The notes under the pieces: model-generated
The model's database searches: none
The model's input: only the letters and a program-made list of their open reading frames with translations
What the model was told of the DNA's origin: nothing
Translations under genes and position numbers: made by a program
In this document: positions 24,999 through 35,745 of the stretch, in pieces
Position numbering within the stretch: position 1 is the stretch's first letter
Layout: every line of letters starts with the position of its first letter
DNA from: Vishniacozyma victoriae
Lineage: Eukaryota; Basidiomycota; Tremellomycetes; Tremellales; Bulleribasidiaceae
Assembly (NCBI GenBank): GCA_017654735.1
Contig: JADPYG010000088.1
Coordinates: forward strand, 3,162,001-3,226,000
Direction: 5' to 3'
DNA length: 64,000 nucleotides

Positions 24999-25187
24999 CC
25001 TGACTGAATTATGAGATAGTCAGTAGTAAGGTAATATGATGAAGCTGAATTCAATATACATGTACATGTACATGTCATGTCACGTATTGCCCCACTAGAG
25101 GGAGAACATAAGTAATCATCGTCAGCAGAAAGCTTAATCCTCAACACAGGCACGCTGTTGCATCATACCGGATTCTAAGACTACATT

Positions 25188-26335
25188 CTATACATCAAGC
25201 CACTTTTTAACGAAAGCTATACCACATGTCTTGCTGCTTGTCAGCTGGCCATTCCAGGTACATATTGGACGTACGCTTCCTCCTTCCACTCCCTCTCCTG
25301 AGCAGTCATGTTACTACCACCGACTGCAAAACCATGTGTCGCGTCTTTTATATTCTTGACTAGCAATTTATTCCGCAATCTCGGTCGTAGTTCCTCTTCG
25401 AGCTGATGATCAGTCTACCGGTACGAACTCTCAGATAAGATAGTAACTTACATGGTCCAGAAACTCATTCGAGAACATTTCATCAGCCGTTCCTTTTATC
25501 AATGCTATCGGGACGGTCGATATTTTCTGGACGTCCTCTAGCCTAACGAAGGACGCATGATAAGTCACTCCGACATCTATCTTTGGCGCATCGTCGTTGG
25601 CTAGAAACAGGACCTGGGATCAGTATCATCACACGATGGGGAATATGAGTGGGTTACATATCGTGCACCCCAGCAATATCCTACTGCACCGATTTTACCC
25701 CTAAGCTTGTGTCAATATCTTCTTGGAGGTCGCACGAACTCACTCACGTGTGAGGAGCATCTTTGATACCCTTGACAAATTCGTTCAACAGTGGCATGAC
25801 CCCTTCCTGAGTGAGCTTACTCCAAAGAGCGTGTTGAAGACGCACGAGCCTCTCGGTGATTACTTAACCAAGGTTCAAAATCATCAGATGTAATGGTCGT
25901 ATTTCCATTCCATTTATCCTGATTCGACTTGGGTTTGAGCGATGATCATCATCATATTGAGAGCTTCGATCATGGACTCACTATAACGTATTCATTTGGA
26001 AGAGGATCACCGCAAAATAAGTCTGGTACGACCACTTTGAACCCCTCTTGAGCCCATTCATCAGCTATCAGTTGATTGTGGATATATTTTGGTCCGAAGA
26101 CATTCGTCAATAGGATGATCGTATTGAATCTCTTGCTCGTCTCTTCTGACATTGGGAAAGGGCTAACGACATATGTCCGTAATCCGTGCAAGTCTTGAAA
26201 TTGACCGAGCGGTGTTCGACTGTCCTCGTGAGAATCTCGTTGTTAGCTGATCTACCACTCTTGGAGCGGTCTGAGATGCGTACGAGCTGTTGAACAGCAT
26301 GGTTTCACGGTGGTTTGTTCCGCCGTGTTGTCCAT
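25188..26335 (-). CDS. dienelactone hydrolase family protein, paralogue 3
   Basis: Eight exons: 26335-26284, 26235-25982, 25927-25846, 25802-25748, 25700-25658, 25613-25452, 25402-25275, 25233-25188; 273 residues. Nucleophile Cys in VGYCWGARY and His in DATHGFAVGG are kept, so it could be active. Differences from its neighbours: HEDSRTPLG replaces HEGTPLG (two extra residues), exon 3 is 33 nt shorter, and the loop after the catalytic His reads GGSN instead of RGDD. The exon 3 acceptor (AAG at 25928) and the donor GTAACC of exon 5 are weak, so those borders are less sure. It is probably the most diverged copy of the array. Confidence 0.87.
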
Positions 26336-26572
26336 CTTTTGCAGGTCATGCAGGCATCGTCTTGAATACCATATCAATCAACACCAAAGGACAATGTAAT
26401 TGACAGTGAATGAGGCGGAGTATTACCGTGGGAAAGTCAATATTCCGCGTGAAAATAGCTAGTCGCGGTGAGATTGGAGATTCCCGTATCAACCTCTATC
26501 TCAAACAGGTTAGTACCCAACTTACCGACCTTCGTACTCGGACTGATTCACAGATATTAACAGATATACAAT

Positions 26573-27261
26573 ATGAGTGGACGACAAGGTTTGTCACCTA
26601 ATACTCCCACATGTGAGGGTGAAAGCTGATGATTAGGTGGTAAAGGTAAGTCTTGTCCCTGAGAGGTGGGTTCTATACTGATACATCGCTTTAGTCAAGC
26701 CTTTGAAGGTATGTCCTCTATCTCTCATCATGACACTCGCTGATCTGATTCTCAACCACGAATAAATACATCAACACTTCTCATCTTCCCCCAAAATCCA
26801 TCTATCACACACCATACGATGATCCTCATCTGACTTTTCTACAAACAGGCACCCAAGAAGGAGAAGAAAGAGGAGTAAGTCCTCCACCTTTGACGCTAGA
26901 GTTGAGACTGATAAGACAGGGACGATGATGATATCGCATTCAAGGAGCGACAGTATGTTATCCCACCTCCAATGCACAGAGCACAGCTGATTGGATAGGA
27001 AGAAGGAGAAGGCCGAGCTCGAGGCTTTGAAGAAGACTGGTATGTCCTCTTCCTTCAGACTTACGTGTCAGCGGTACACCACCGTCATGCGTGTTGCGTG
27101 TGATGCCGGTCGAGAGATGGCGATGGCTTGATGGTAGAGGAGAGCTGACTGTCAGCTGCCAAGGGTGGACCTATGGGTGGTGGTGGTATCAAGAAGTGAG
27201 CAATCCTATTCCATAATCATACTCTCTCCGGTATTGACGATATAGGTCCGGCAAGAAGTAA
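26573..27261 (+). CDS. TMA7: translation machinery-associated protein 7
   Basis: Eight exons: 26573-26588, 26637-26645, 26695-26708, 26849-26874, 26920-26952, 26999-27039, 27156-27195, 27246-27261; only 64 residues. The protein starts MSGRQGGKVKPLKAPKK, has an acidic EEDDDDIAFKERQ centre and ends GGGGIKKSGKK, which is the Tma7 pattern throughout. Tma7 is a small ribosome-associated protein, and yeast mutants show altered translation. Exon 2 is 9 nt. Introns 3 and 6 (139-140 and 116 nt) are clearly longer than the local norm. The gene diverges from dienelactone hydrolase 3, with 237 bp between start codons. Confidence 0.96.
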
Positions 27262-27948
27262 TTCGACCGACTGGGTACGGACAGGACAGATGAGATAGCA
27301 AGGGGAGTGCTTGTTTAGCTTGTATGCATGTCCCATGTGTGCATTTCCGAGTATACGGCCCGTCTTGCCGTGTGCATTGTACAGTGATATACATGCTTCT
27401 GCATACAATCTTGTCTTGTTGATTAGATGACAAAACAAAAGCCTTTCCCACAGATTGATCAAACAAGTTACCGAAAGGAGATGGATGCTATTGAACCTTA
27501 TTCTTCTTAGTTTGCTCGACATACTCCTTTCCCTTGCTTCCCTTGTCACTTGATCCTATTATAACATATTCTGTACAGTCCTATATACCGTCTTGTACTT
27601 AGACACTACATAGCTAGTTAGTACTGAAGAGGAGAGAATAGAACAAAAGGCAAGAGGGACGCGGGGCAATAAGCGATAGAGTATATTCCAACGGCAACGG
27701 ATCCAGATAACCCGAAGGTATACAGCAGTGTAGTCTATTTGATCAACAGCGCGTGAATCAATTCTGTATACATCCATACATATAACTCTCCATAATACTC
27801 GGATATCAAACATTCATTCACCCCTCACACTCCTTTGCGACCTCTCTTTAATCGATCATTCGATAAGTAAAAACAATACATACTTCCTAGCAACGCGACC
27901 GCATTCGACCTACACCTACACTTCACCCCCACTCGAGTTTATCAAAAG
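27262..27948. other. intergenic region before the RasGAP gene
   Basis: About 690 bp. Minus-strand frames at 27206-27813 have no start context, homology or splice pattern I can support. The 100 bp before 27949 are C/A/T-rich with few G (ACCTACACCTACACTTCACC), a typical leader. Confidence 0.5.
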
Positions 27949-30798
27949 ATGGCAACAATGACTATCGCTGCTGCCCTCCCTTCACCTACCTCTGGGTCAT
28001 CCCATGATGGATCCAACAATAACAACAGCCGACTCACTAATCGAATGACGAACCGATACTCGGTCAATGCAATGTACTCTCTAGCAGCCGAACAAGATGT
28101 TGAAATTGAAGATGATCTCGCTCGAGCACAAAAACGACTTCGAGACCTTAAATCACGTATATCTACACAGTCTAAGAAGAATTTCGTATTGGAGCGAGAT
28201 GTCAGATATTTGGATAGTAGGATTGCATTGTTGATTGCAAATAGGATGGCGGCGGATGAAAAGAGGGAAGTTGCTGAAGCGCTTGATGAAGTGGATGAAG
28301 ATTCAGCAATGTGGCCTGATGAAAAGAAAATGGGTCAATATGCCAATTTATTCTTCTTGCTACAAAGCGAGCCGAGGCATGTGGCTAGTCTGTGTAGGCT
28401 TGTCAGTCTTCAAGAGATTGATACGTTATTACAGACAGTCATGTTTACGTTGTATGGGAATCAGTACGAGCAGAGGGAAGAGCATCTGCTCTTGACCATG
28501 TTCCAGGTATGTCCCTTATCCTTCATATAAACTTATGGAATGCTGCTAATGGCGTAGTCGGTGTTGTCGGCACAGTTCGAGACGACAAACGAATTTGGAT
28601 CACTGCTACGTGCAAACACACCCGTATCACGAATGATGACGACCTACACAAGACGTGGTCCAGGTCAATCATACCTCAAAACAGTGCTCGCAGATCGCAT
28701 CAATAGCTTGATAGAACACAAGGACTTGAATCTAGAGATCAATCCTCTAAAGGTGAGTCTCTCTGTTGTGAACGTAACGAAACAGGATGTTGATGATAGG
28801 TGTATGAACAAATGATACAACAGATCGAAGAAGATACTGGTGCCCTACCGCCCTCTTTACCCCGAGGAGTACCGCCAGAAGTAGCAGCCGCTAATGCGGA
28901 TGTACAAGCTATCATCGTACCCCGATTAACAATGTTGATGGAAATCGCAAACACCTTCTTGGCGACCATTATCGACGGCATGGAAACGGTCCCGTATGGT
29001 ATACGGTGGATCTGTAAACAAATCAGGTCATTGACTAGGGTACGTTCTCATCATATATGAGGTGGAGTAGACTGATGAATAGAGGAAATACCCAGAAGCT
29101 ACCGATGCTTCTATTTGTTCGTTGATTGGTGGATTCTTTTTCTTGAGGTTCATCAATCCCGCTATTGTTACCCCACAAGCGTACATGCTGGTAGATGGCG
29201 TACCGGCTAAACACCCAAGAAGGACCCTCACCCTGGTAAGCTGATCGCATCCGATGTCGAGGGGAGTGTAAAGCTGATGTAAAGATCGCAAAGATGTTGC
29301 AGAATCTAGCCAACAAACCTTCCTATGCGAAAGAACAGTATATGATGAGTTTGAACCCTTTTGTGGAGAACAACAAGACTAGGATGAACCAATTCTTGAA
29401 CTCTTTATGTGAAGTTGGGGATTTCTACGAGTCTCTCGAGGTATGTCCATCCCACTTATGCGAGCATGTACTGATGGGCAGCTTGACCAGTATATGGCTC
29501 TTTCGAAGAAGGATCTTCAGATCAATATCACTCTTAATGAGCTGTATAATACTCATTCGCTGTTGATGCAGCACATGGATGTTTTGGTAAGCTCCCTGTT
29601 TGCCTAGTTGCCAGTAGCTGATTGCAGTCACCGAACGATAAACAACATCTCCGAATCCTTCTCGACGAGCTAGGAGCTGCCCCTGCCCAGGTCCCTAGGA
29701 AAGAGAATCGATCCATCGAATTACCGCTCTACTCTCGCTGGGAGACTCCTATCCAAGACTTGTCGGGCGCACTCATGTCGGACTCCTTGACCCAAAACGA
29801 CATAAACTACATGGAAGCTAAATCGATATTTGTCCAACTCCTCCGATCCATCCCTTCCATATCCGACCGACGACCTATCGACCTCCCCGCCCTAGCCGAA
29901 CGGGCAGCTACATCCAAAGATCCAGTCCTAGTTCGTCGAGGTATCAAAGTCCAATCACTCCTCTCTGAACTTGATTCCGCTGGTGTAGTGGATAAAATGG
30001 ACGATTACAAAATCATGCAAGATGAAGTAGCTGCTGAAATGGTTCATCTAGGTAACGCCAAGGAAAAAGTCGTCTTGGAAACAAGGTCGCTTGAAGCGGT
30101 TTACAAGACGATTTGTGATCATAATAATTATTTGAGGAGTCAGTTGGAATCGTACAAAGCCTACCTACAGAATGTTAGGAGTACGAGTGGGAAAGATAAA
30201 GGAGGAGGTGGAGTTGGGGTTGTTACTGTTAATGGGAAAGAGAAGAAGGCGACAAAGAATCAAGTATTGGGTCCGTATAGGTATACTCATGCTCAATTTG
30301 AGAAAGAGGGGATTATTGTTGAATCAAACGTTCCTGATAACCGGTACGTCTCCTCTTTCCTCTTTATCTTCTCTTCCGCCTTGTCCGTGAAAAAAGAGAT
30401 GGGATTATGGGCTAATGATAGACGAGCAAATATTTACTTTAATATCCTATCTCCTGCACCTGGGACATTCCTTATTGCATTACATTTCAAAGGAAGGGAT
30501 AAACCCATTTTGGAAATGGATTTAAAGATTGATGACTTGTTGGAAAAGGTGAGTTGGCTCTTTATTTTTCTTACTTCTTCTCCTTCCATATCTTCTTGCC
30601 ACAGTCTGCTCCTTCCCTCTTCAACAGTGTTCAGTAGAATAAGAGCTGACGGGTAGCAACAAGAACCTAATCCTATGTTGGATTTGGAGTATGTTCAATT
30701 GAACGTCACCAAGGTTTTGGCTCTATTCAACAAGGTATGTCATCTCCCATCACCACAAAAACGAGGCTGAACAGTAGCTATTTGCCAAACGGAGATAG
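27949..30798 (+). CDS. GAP1: Ras GTPase-activating protein with IQGAP-type C-terminus
   Basis: Ten exons: 27949-28506, 28558-28752, 28800-29039, 29083-29235, 29285-29440, 29482-29586, 29628-30343, 30422-30548, 30657-30734, 30778-30798; 782 residues. The RasGAP domain occupies about 130-470: an arginine finger candidate in FGSLLRANT (about residue 204) and the signature FFFLRFINPAIVTPQAY in exon 4. The C-terminal region (about 550-700, ending PAPGTFLIALHFKGRDK and PMLDLEYVQLN) matches the RasGAP-C domain found in IQGAPs and in fission yeast Gap1/Sar1. There are no calponin or IQ motifs, so this is the short Gap1 type. It should switch off Ras at the plasma membrane and so affect mating and cAMP/MAPK signalling. 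The exon 6 acceptor could instead be 29491 (three residues less). Confidence 0.92.
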
Positions 30799-31169
30799 GC
30801 TAGTCGAACAGGACCATGCGGCTTGGTGGAATAACGGACGATGAAGGTCGAGAGGGGCCGGCGGAGAAAATAGGGGTTTTGTGATTTCCGTTTAATGTGC
30901 TTGTAAGCTTTGAGAGCTTTTCTATAATTAGTTTTGAGTTCTGGATTCTGGATTCATGTGTGAATAATTTAATTAGCTGTGGCGAGGTGATGCAGCTGTA
31001 CTTGTTGTTGCGATCGTTACATGTGTGCATACATCTAATCGTGATCGCTTTGAGCCAAGAATCCAAGAGTCTATGCACACCTCACTTCCCCTCATGCTGC
31101 AGATGCCCACGCTCAACGCCCAAGGAGCGTCCGCGTGATCACACTATCGGCCTACGGCCTCAGTGTAGC
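30799..31169. other. convergent intergenic region
   Basis: About 370 bp between the convergent stops of the RasGAP and Bmt5-like genes. T-rich patches near 30900-30980 may serve both 3' ends. No gene is supported. Confidence 0.5.
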
Positions 31170-32443
31170 CTAATCCCTCTCCTCCCTCTCGGCGGCCTTT
31201 ACAAACTCCCAAGTCCTAGCTTCCCCAGCTCTGCCCAAGATCTCCTCATTATCAGCCTTACTTTTGCCCTCCTTGAACCCAATAGTTCGTCGATGGGCAT
31301 ACCCCTCATACAGCTCCGGGTGGAATTTGAATGACCTCTCCAATCGATATTTAGGTTGAGGTAACCTAGTACCAGGGCATGAAGGTGGAGGACGTTGAGC
31401 GAGGTGGGGTAATGACCATAATGTATAAGGAGGTTGATTTAGCAGAGTAATGAGAATCGACCCTTGTCGGTGGGGAGGGGTGAATACTCCTTCGGTAGTC
31501 TCGGTGGAGATCCCAACTAAACCTTCCATATCGAAATCTTCATCGCCTTCTACATCTGATTCCAGGTCGAGTTCGGGATTATCAGATTCTTTTTCTTTGG
31601 CTGCGATTTTAATCTTCTTGGATGCGTATTTTGAATTTGGCTTGACTTTTTTCTTTGATCCTTGTTGTAATGGTTTTTCATCTGATGGACCGGTTGTTAG
31701 GACTGGAGCTACTGATCGGAGGGTTCGGAGGAGGAGATGTTGGTTTGAGAGGATATTTCGGTCTTGGTCTGTTATTCCTGCTCCTGCATTGTTAGCTTCC
31801 TTTTCGTCAAAGAAGTGGAAGGCGGGGAGGACATACCAGCATGAGGGAAATTGAAAATAACCCTTGACCACCTGCCCTTTCCAACAGCTTTACATTTCTC
31901 CAAGTTCCCGGCATCCACTTTGAATTCAACCTTGACTCCGGCATCCCTTAATTTCTTGACGTTCCCTTCTCCGTCCGGGTACTTTAAATAACATTCCCTC
32001 TCTGTATCATATGACGTAGCGAGCAACTGATGGACTGGAATATTATGTGGTTCGGCAATTAAAGAGAGTGTGTATGAGAAATTCGCTTCGCCAAGTAATA
32101 AGATCGTATCGGTTGAATTGAAAGGTACAACAGGGAGTTGGTTTGGGTTGGTTCCCTGTTTAGTTTTCTTACTCTTCTTCTTTGGTTCCCTTCGTACATC
32201 GTCGAGTGAAGGTCGGTTCGAATCATCGATGACTACCATCCCATCTCCCTCCTGCTCCTCGCCCTCGGGTTGCACAGGTTTCCTAGCCTGCCTAACTTTT
32301 TTCAAAACCTTTTTTTCCTTTTGGGAATGTTTTAGACTTTCCTCTTTTTGGGCTTTGTGCGTTCCGGACTTCTTCCTAGCTGCTGCATAAGCAGCTTGGG
32401 ATTGTTGAGCCAGTAGAGCTTGTTGGAGTTTAGATAGAGGCAT
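31170..32443 (-). CDS. BMT5: Bmt5-like 25S rRNA (uridine-N3) methyltransferase
   Basis: Exons 32443-31837 and 31783-31170; 406 residues. The Lys/Gln-rich N-terminus is followed by the DUF2431/Bmt5 fold: SAM-binding strand TILLLGEANFSYTLSL, then LLATSYDTE, and VIFNFPHAGAGITDQDRNI spanning the intron. The exon junction (HAG|AGITDQD) restores the conserved motif, which validates the intron. A Lys-rich insertion separates this from the final PPYTLWSLPHLA and YRLERSFKFHPELYEGYAHRRT blocks, also family-typical. Bmt5 in yeast modifies U2634 of 25S rRNA in the nucleolus. An in-frame ATG at 32527 would add 28 residues but reaches into the short divergent promoter, so 32443 is preferred. Confidence 0.9.
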
Positions 32444-32580
32444 CTTGTATATGGTATAGTTAATAGAGTGGACAGGAAGATCTGCATCCAGTTGATTTCC
32501 GAAATTTTGATTCCGTCGATACGCCAAGTTAAGAGGGATGGGATGTATTGTACGTGTAGTGAATTGATATATATACTATA

Positions 32581-34169
32581 ATGCCTAGAGCTCGTACTTT
32601 CTTTGATTTTACTGTGGGGGAACAGCCGTTAGGGCGGGTGGTGGTAAGTGATACTATTCGAACCATTGAACTGTAGCTGACAACCAGTTCGAATTGTATA
32701 ACGATGTGTATGTCCATCTCATTATCTGTCACTTGTACTAACATAACAGAGTCCCAAAGACAGCAGAGAAGTAAGCTGTACCTCTCCGACTTTCAATGGT
32801 GTAGCTGATATCAGTTTCCGAGCCCTATGTACAGGTGAAAAGGGGATATCGCCAACATCCAACATTTCATTACATTATAAAACCTCCCCAGTCCATCGGG
32901 TCATTGAAGGGTTCATGATTCAAGGTGGGGATTTCACCAAGAGGAATGGATCTGGTGGAGAAAGTATTTATGGGGGTATGTTTGGGGATGAGAGATTAGA
33001 GGGGGAGGGGACTGAGGTTGATTCTCCTGGGTACGTCTCACGTCTCTATAATGGCGTCGTAAAGAATTGGGAAAAGAGGGCTAATGGGTAGAATGCTGGT
33101 TATGGCTAATCGTGGACCTGATACGAATGGGTCTCAGTGGTTCATCACTTTAGCTCCTGCACCTCATTTAACAGGCAAACATGTGTATGCCCGGTCTTCA
33201 GACTTTCAGGAAAGGGCTAAAAGTTAGGGTATTCGGAAAAGTGATCCACGGAATGGAACATATCGAAGCTATTGGTCGACTCGAAACCGACTCCAAGGAC
33301 AGGCCATTAAATAAAGTGATAATCTCACATTGTGGGGAATTGGAACTACGTAAACCCCCAACGCAAGCGGTCCGTCGAGCAAGTACACCCCCATCATCAG
33401 ATTCCGAGGATGAAAGGGATAAGGAGAGACGTCGTCGTAGATCCAAAAAGGAGAAGAAGGAGGAAACGAGTGAAGGGGGGAAGGAACGACGTAGTAGGAA
33501 GAAGGAGAGTAAACGGGAGAAGACAGGGGATGGGGAGGAGACGGTCGAGGAGTTGGATGCTAGATTAGAGAGGGAGGAGAAGGAGGCTCTTGAGGCTCAT
33601 CGTCTGAAAAAGGAAGAGGCAGCAAAGAAGGAAAGGGAGAGAAAGGTTGCAGAGGGTGGAGTCGTCTATAAAGGTCCGTCTGTCATTTTGGATATTGATA
33701 CTCAAGCTGACACCCAGGCCGAGGAGCAATGAGATATATGGACCCCGAATCAGTCAAAGATCGCCGTATGCCGACAAATTTCGATTCAAGACCTTCATTC
33801 GCTCGGCCAAACAACCATCAAAATCAAAATCAAAATCGACAAAGACCACCCCACATACCAGCTGGCGCGGCAGATGGAAAATGGCAAAGAGGCCATGAAG
33901 CTCGTCCCGATTTCCAAAAACAACGACAAAACCTAGATGCCGACCTTGACAGTTATGGTACGAAATCACAGAAAGCTGGTACGGCTGGAAATGGAGAGTT
34001 CGACGATTGGCGTAAAGGCCGTGGAGAAGGGAAGAGCTTGGGTGATAGGATTGGAGGGAGGGATAGGAGTAGGAGTAGGAGCCCTACGAGGGAGGAAATG
34101 AGACCCAGTCCTCCGAGGGGTGGGGATCGGAGGTCGGAGGAAAGCGATATGGTTCTGGATGATGATTAG
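32581..34169 (+). CDS. cyclophilin-type peptidyl-prolyl isomerase with charged RS-like tail
   Basis: Seven exons: 32581-32643, 32688-32707, 32750-32770, 32815-33030, 33092-33184, 33228-33673, 33718-34169; 436 residues. Residues 1-190 form a cyclophilin domain: [18 protein letters not shown], the catalytic Arg in [38 protein letters not shown]. The cyclosporin-contact Trp is His here (APHLTGKH), as in SR-type nuclear cyclophilins. The tail is Lys/Arg/Glu-rich ([11 protein letters not shown]) and ends in an [10 protein letters not shown] block, suggesting a spliceosome-linked nuclear role (inference). The donor of the last intron is GTCCGT. Retention of that 44-nt intron gives an early stop at 33732 and removes the RS block. 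Confidence 0.9.
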
Positions 34170-34357
34170 TTGCTTGGGAGCACTGGCTGGACGTGCCGCG
34201 ATGTTGTCAGGAGTTGATGTGCAATTACCACAATGTCAAGATGTAATGCAGAATCATCTGCCCGTTCTTATGACTGGGATGAAGTAGAGGCACATTATGC
34301 TTCATTGCGATGCATTTGATGCCTACTTTATGCTGCTTATTCTCTTTCACGCATTCA

Positions 34358-35007
34358 CTACTTCTTCTTTGCGAACAAAGGGGTACCAATCAAATTGGCA
34401 GCTCCCCTAAGCTTGACACCGACAACCCTCTCGATCTTGCCCAACAACTGCTGGTTGGGTAGTGCTTTTCCAGATTCAATATCAGAGATCTATCATCAGC
34501 TCCATCCTACACCTATTCACAGAATGACGTACCTCCTTAGGCTGAGCATTGACGGCAGTAGCCAATTCCTTCTGAGTCATACTCTTTCCATCGGCATTCT
34601 TCTTATCTGCCCTAGCCTGTGCTAAAGCTTTTCCAACAGCAGCATCAACCTTTTCTGGTGGTTTAGGAGCATCATCTCGATCAAGCTTGGCTATTCGTCC
34701 GTGATCCGCAGCTGTTGGTCAGCTTGGTCCTGGGCTCAGGCGAATGAAAGCTTACGTCCTTTAGCTTGACCTTGCTGTTTGACAGATGTATCGATTGCTG
34801 CTCCTGAACGTCTTGCCGCTGGTTGTCAGCATCCTTTGGAGTAAAACAATGAGGAAGAAAGACATACAGTCCAAAGCGGAACCGGAAGCGACGGCAGGTC
34901 GAGCAGATCGGGATTTACCGATGATAGTAGGTTTGTCCCAGTCGTCAGACTGCATGTTAGTGAGGGTTCTCTCAGCATTGTGGGAGTAGGATAGGGGGAC
35001 ATACCAT
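34358..35007 (-). CDS. MBF1: multiprotein bridging factor 1
   Basis: Five exons: 35007-35005, 34949-34868, 34818-34756, 34711-34533, 34489-34358; 152 residues. The first coding exon is the ATG alone; splicing yields [19 protein letters not shown], the usual MBF1 start. The C-terminal Cro/C1-type helix-turn-helix reads [20 protein letters not shown] with [23 protein letters not shown]1 couples bZIP activators to TBP and also guards ribosomes against frameshifting. Length fits the family (about 150). It is convergent with the cyclophilin gene, with 188 bp between stops. Confidence 0.96.
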
Positions 35008-35745
35008 TATAATAGATATGTAGTAGTAGAATGTAAAAGGTATATAGTAAGTAGAAGATGATGGAACCCTCTCCTCGTCTGACCTTTGTTCCTCACTCCA
35101 TGTATCGACGTCAGTGGAGCGGAAGTATTTCATGCAATCGGTTGTGGACTTACATTACGTAATCATCCTGGTCTGGTCTCTGGCTTACATCGTATGCTTT
35201 TCTGCCTACATGCGCATATCACTCGATAGCAGAGGAGAGAAGGAGTGGAATCAACGGGGCAGTATTGTCAAGGGTAGTCCGTCCATTGGTGTACAGAAGC
35301 ACGATAGAGGCTCGTGACTTGCATGAGAGGCTACAAGGATGTGGCCGTTCAAGCTCTTCGAGATGATCCGAGCATTTCGGGCGGTTTCTATGCAGTCTAT
35401 CAGCCTATTTTGAGCAGTTCCGCTCTGCTGCACACCATCCGAGTCAAGAGTGAACGCTCCAGTATGAGAAGAGCAGCGAAGGTACACATCTGTATTAGAC
35501 GCGACTCCTCGACGCGTTGCGGAGATCGCCGCTCGTCGACTTGTTTCAATGTTCATGTTAGAGAAGCTGTATATCCTGCACTTTACCTCGTTCTCTATAC
35601 TATTATACAACCACAGCACATCCGTCATCCTCCAGGATCTAATTCAATCGATCGAGCTTTGAGTCGGACGAGACACTAAACGTTGTGAAATCGAAACGAC
35701 AAGCGCTGGGCCAAAGAGGAGGAAAGAGCGGATAACGAGGACGTG
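35008..35745. other. intergenic region before gamma-tubulin
   Basis: About 740 bp. Overlapping frames of 121 codons (+, 35314-35679) and 125 codons (-, 35251-35628) cover the same bases, have no recognisable domain and lack flanking splice signals, so neither is called. No tRNA-like B box was seen. Confidence 0.5.

Noticed and set aside
31450..31854. 134-codon + frame inside the Bmt5-like gene
   Set aside because: Shadow of the Lys/Glu-rich insert of the methyltransferase on the opposite strand.
35251..35679. Overlapping 121- and 125-codon frames on both strands before gamma-tubulin
   Set aside because: Same bases, no domain, no splice context and random composition.
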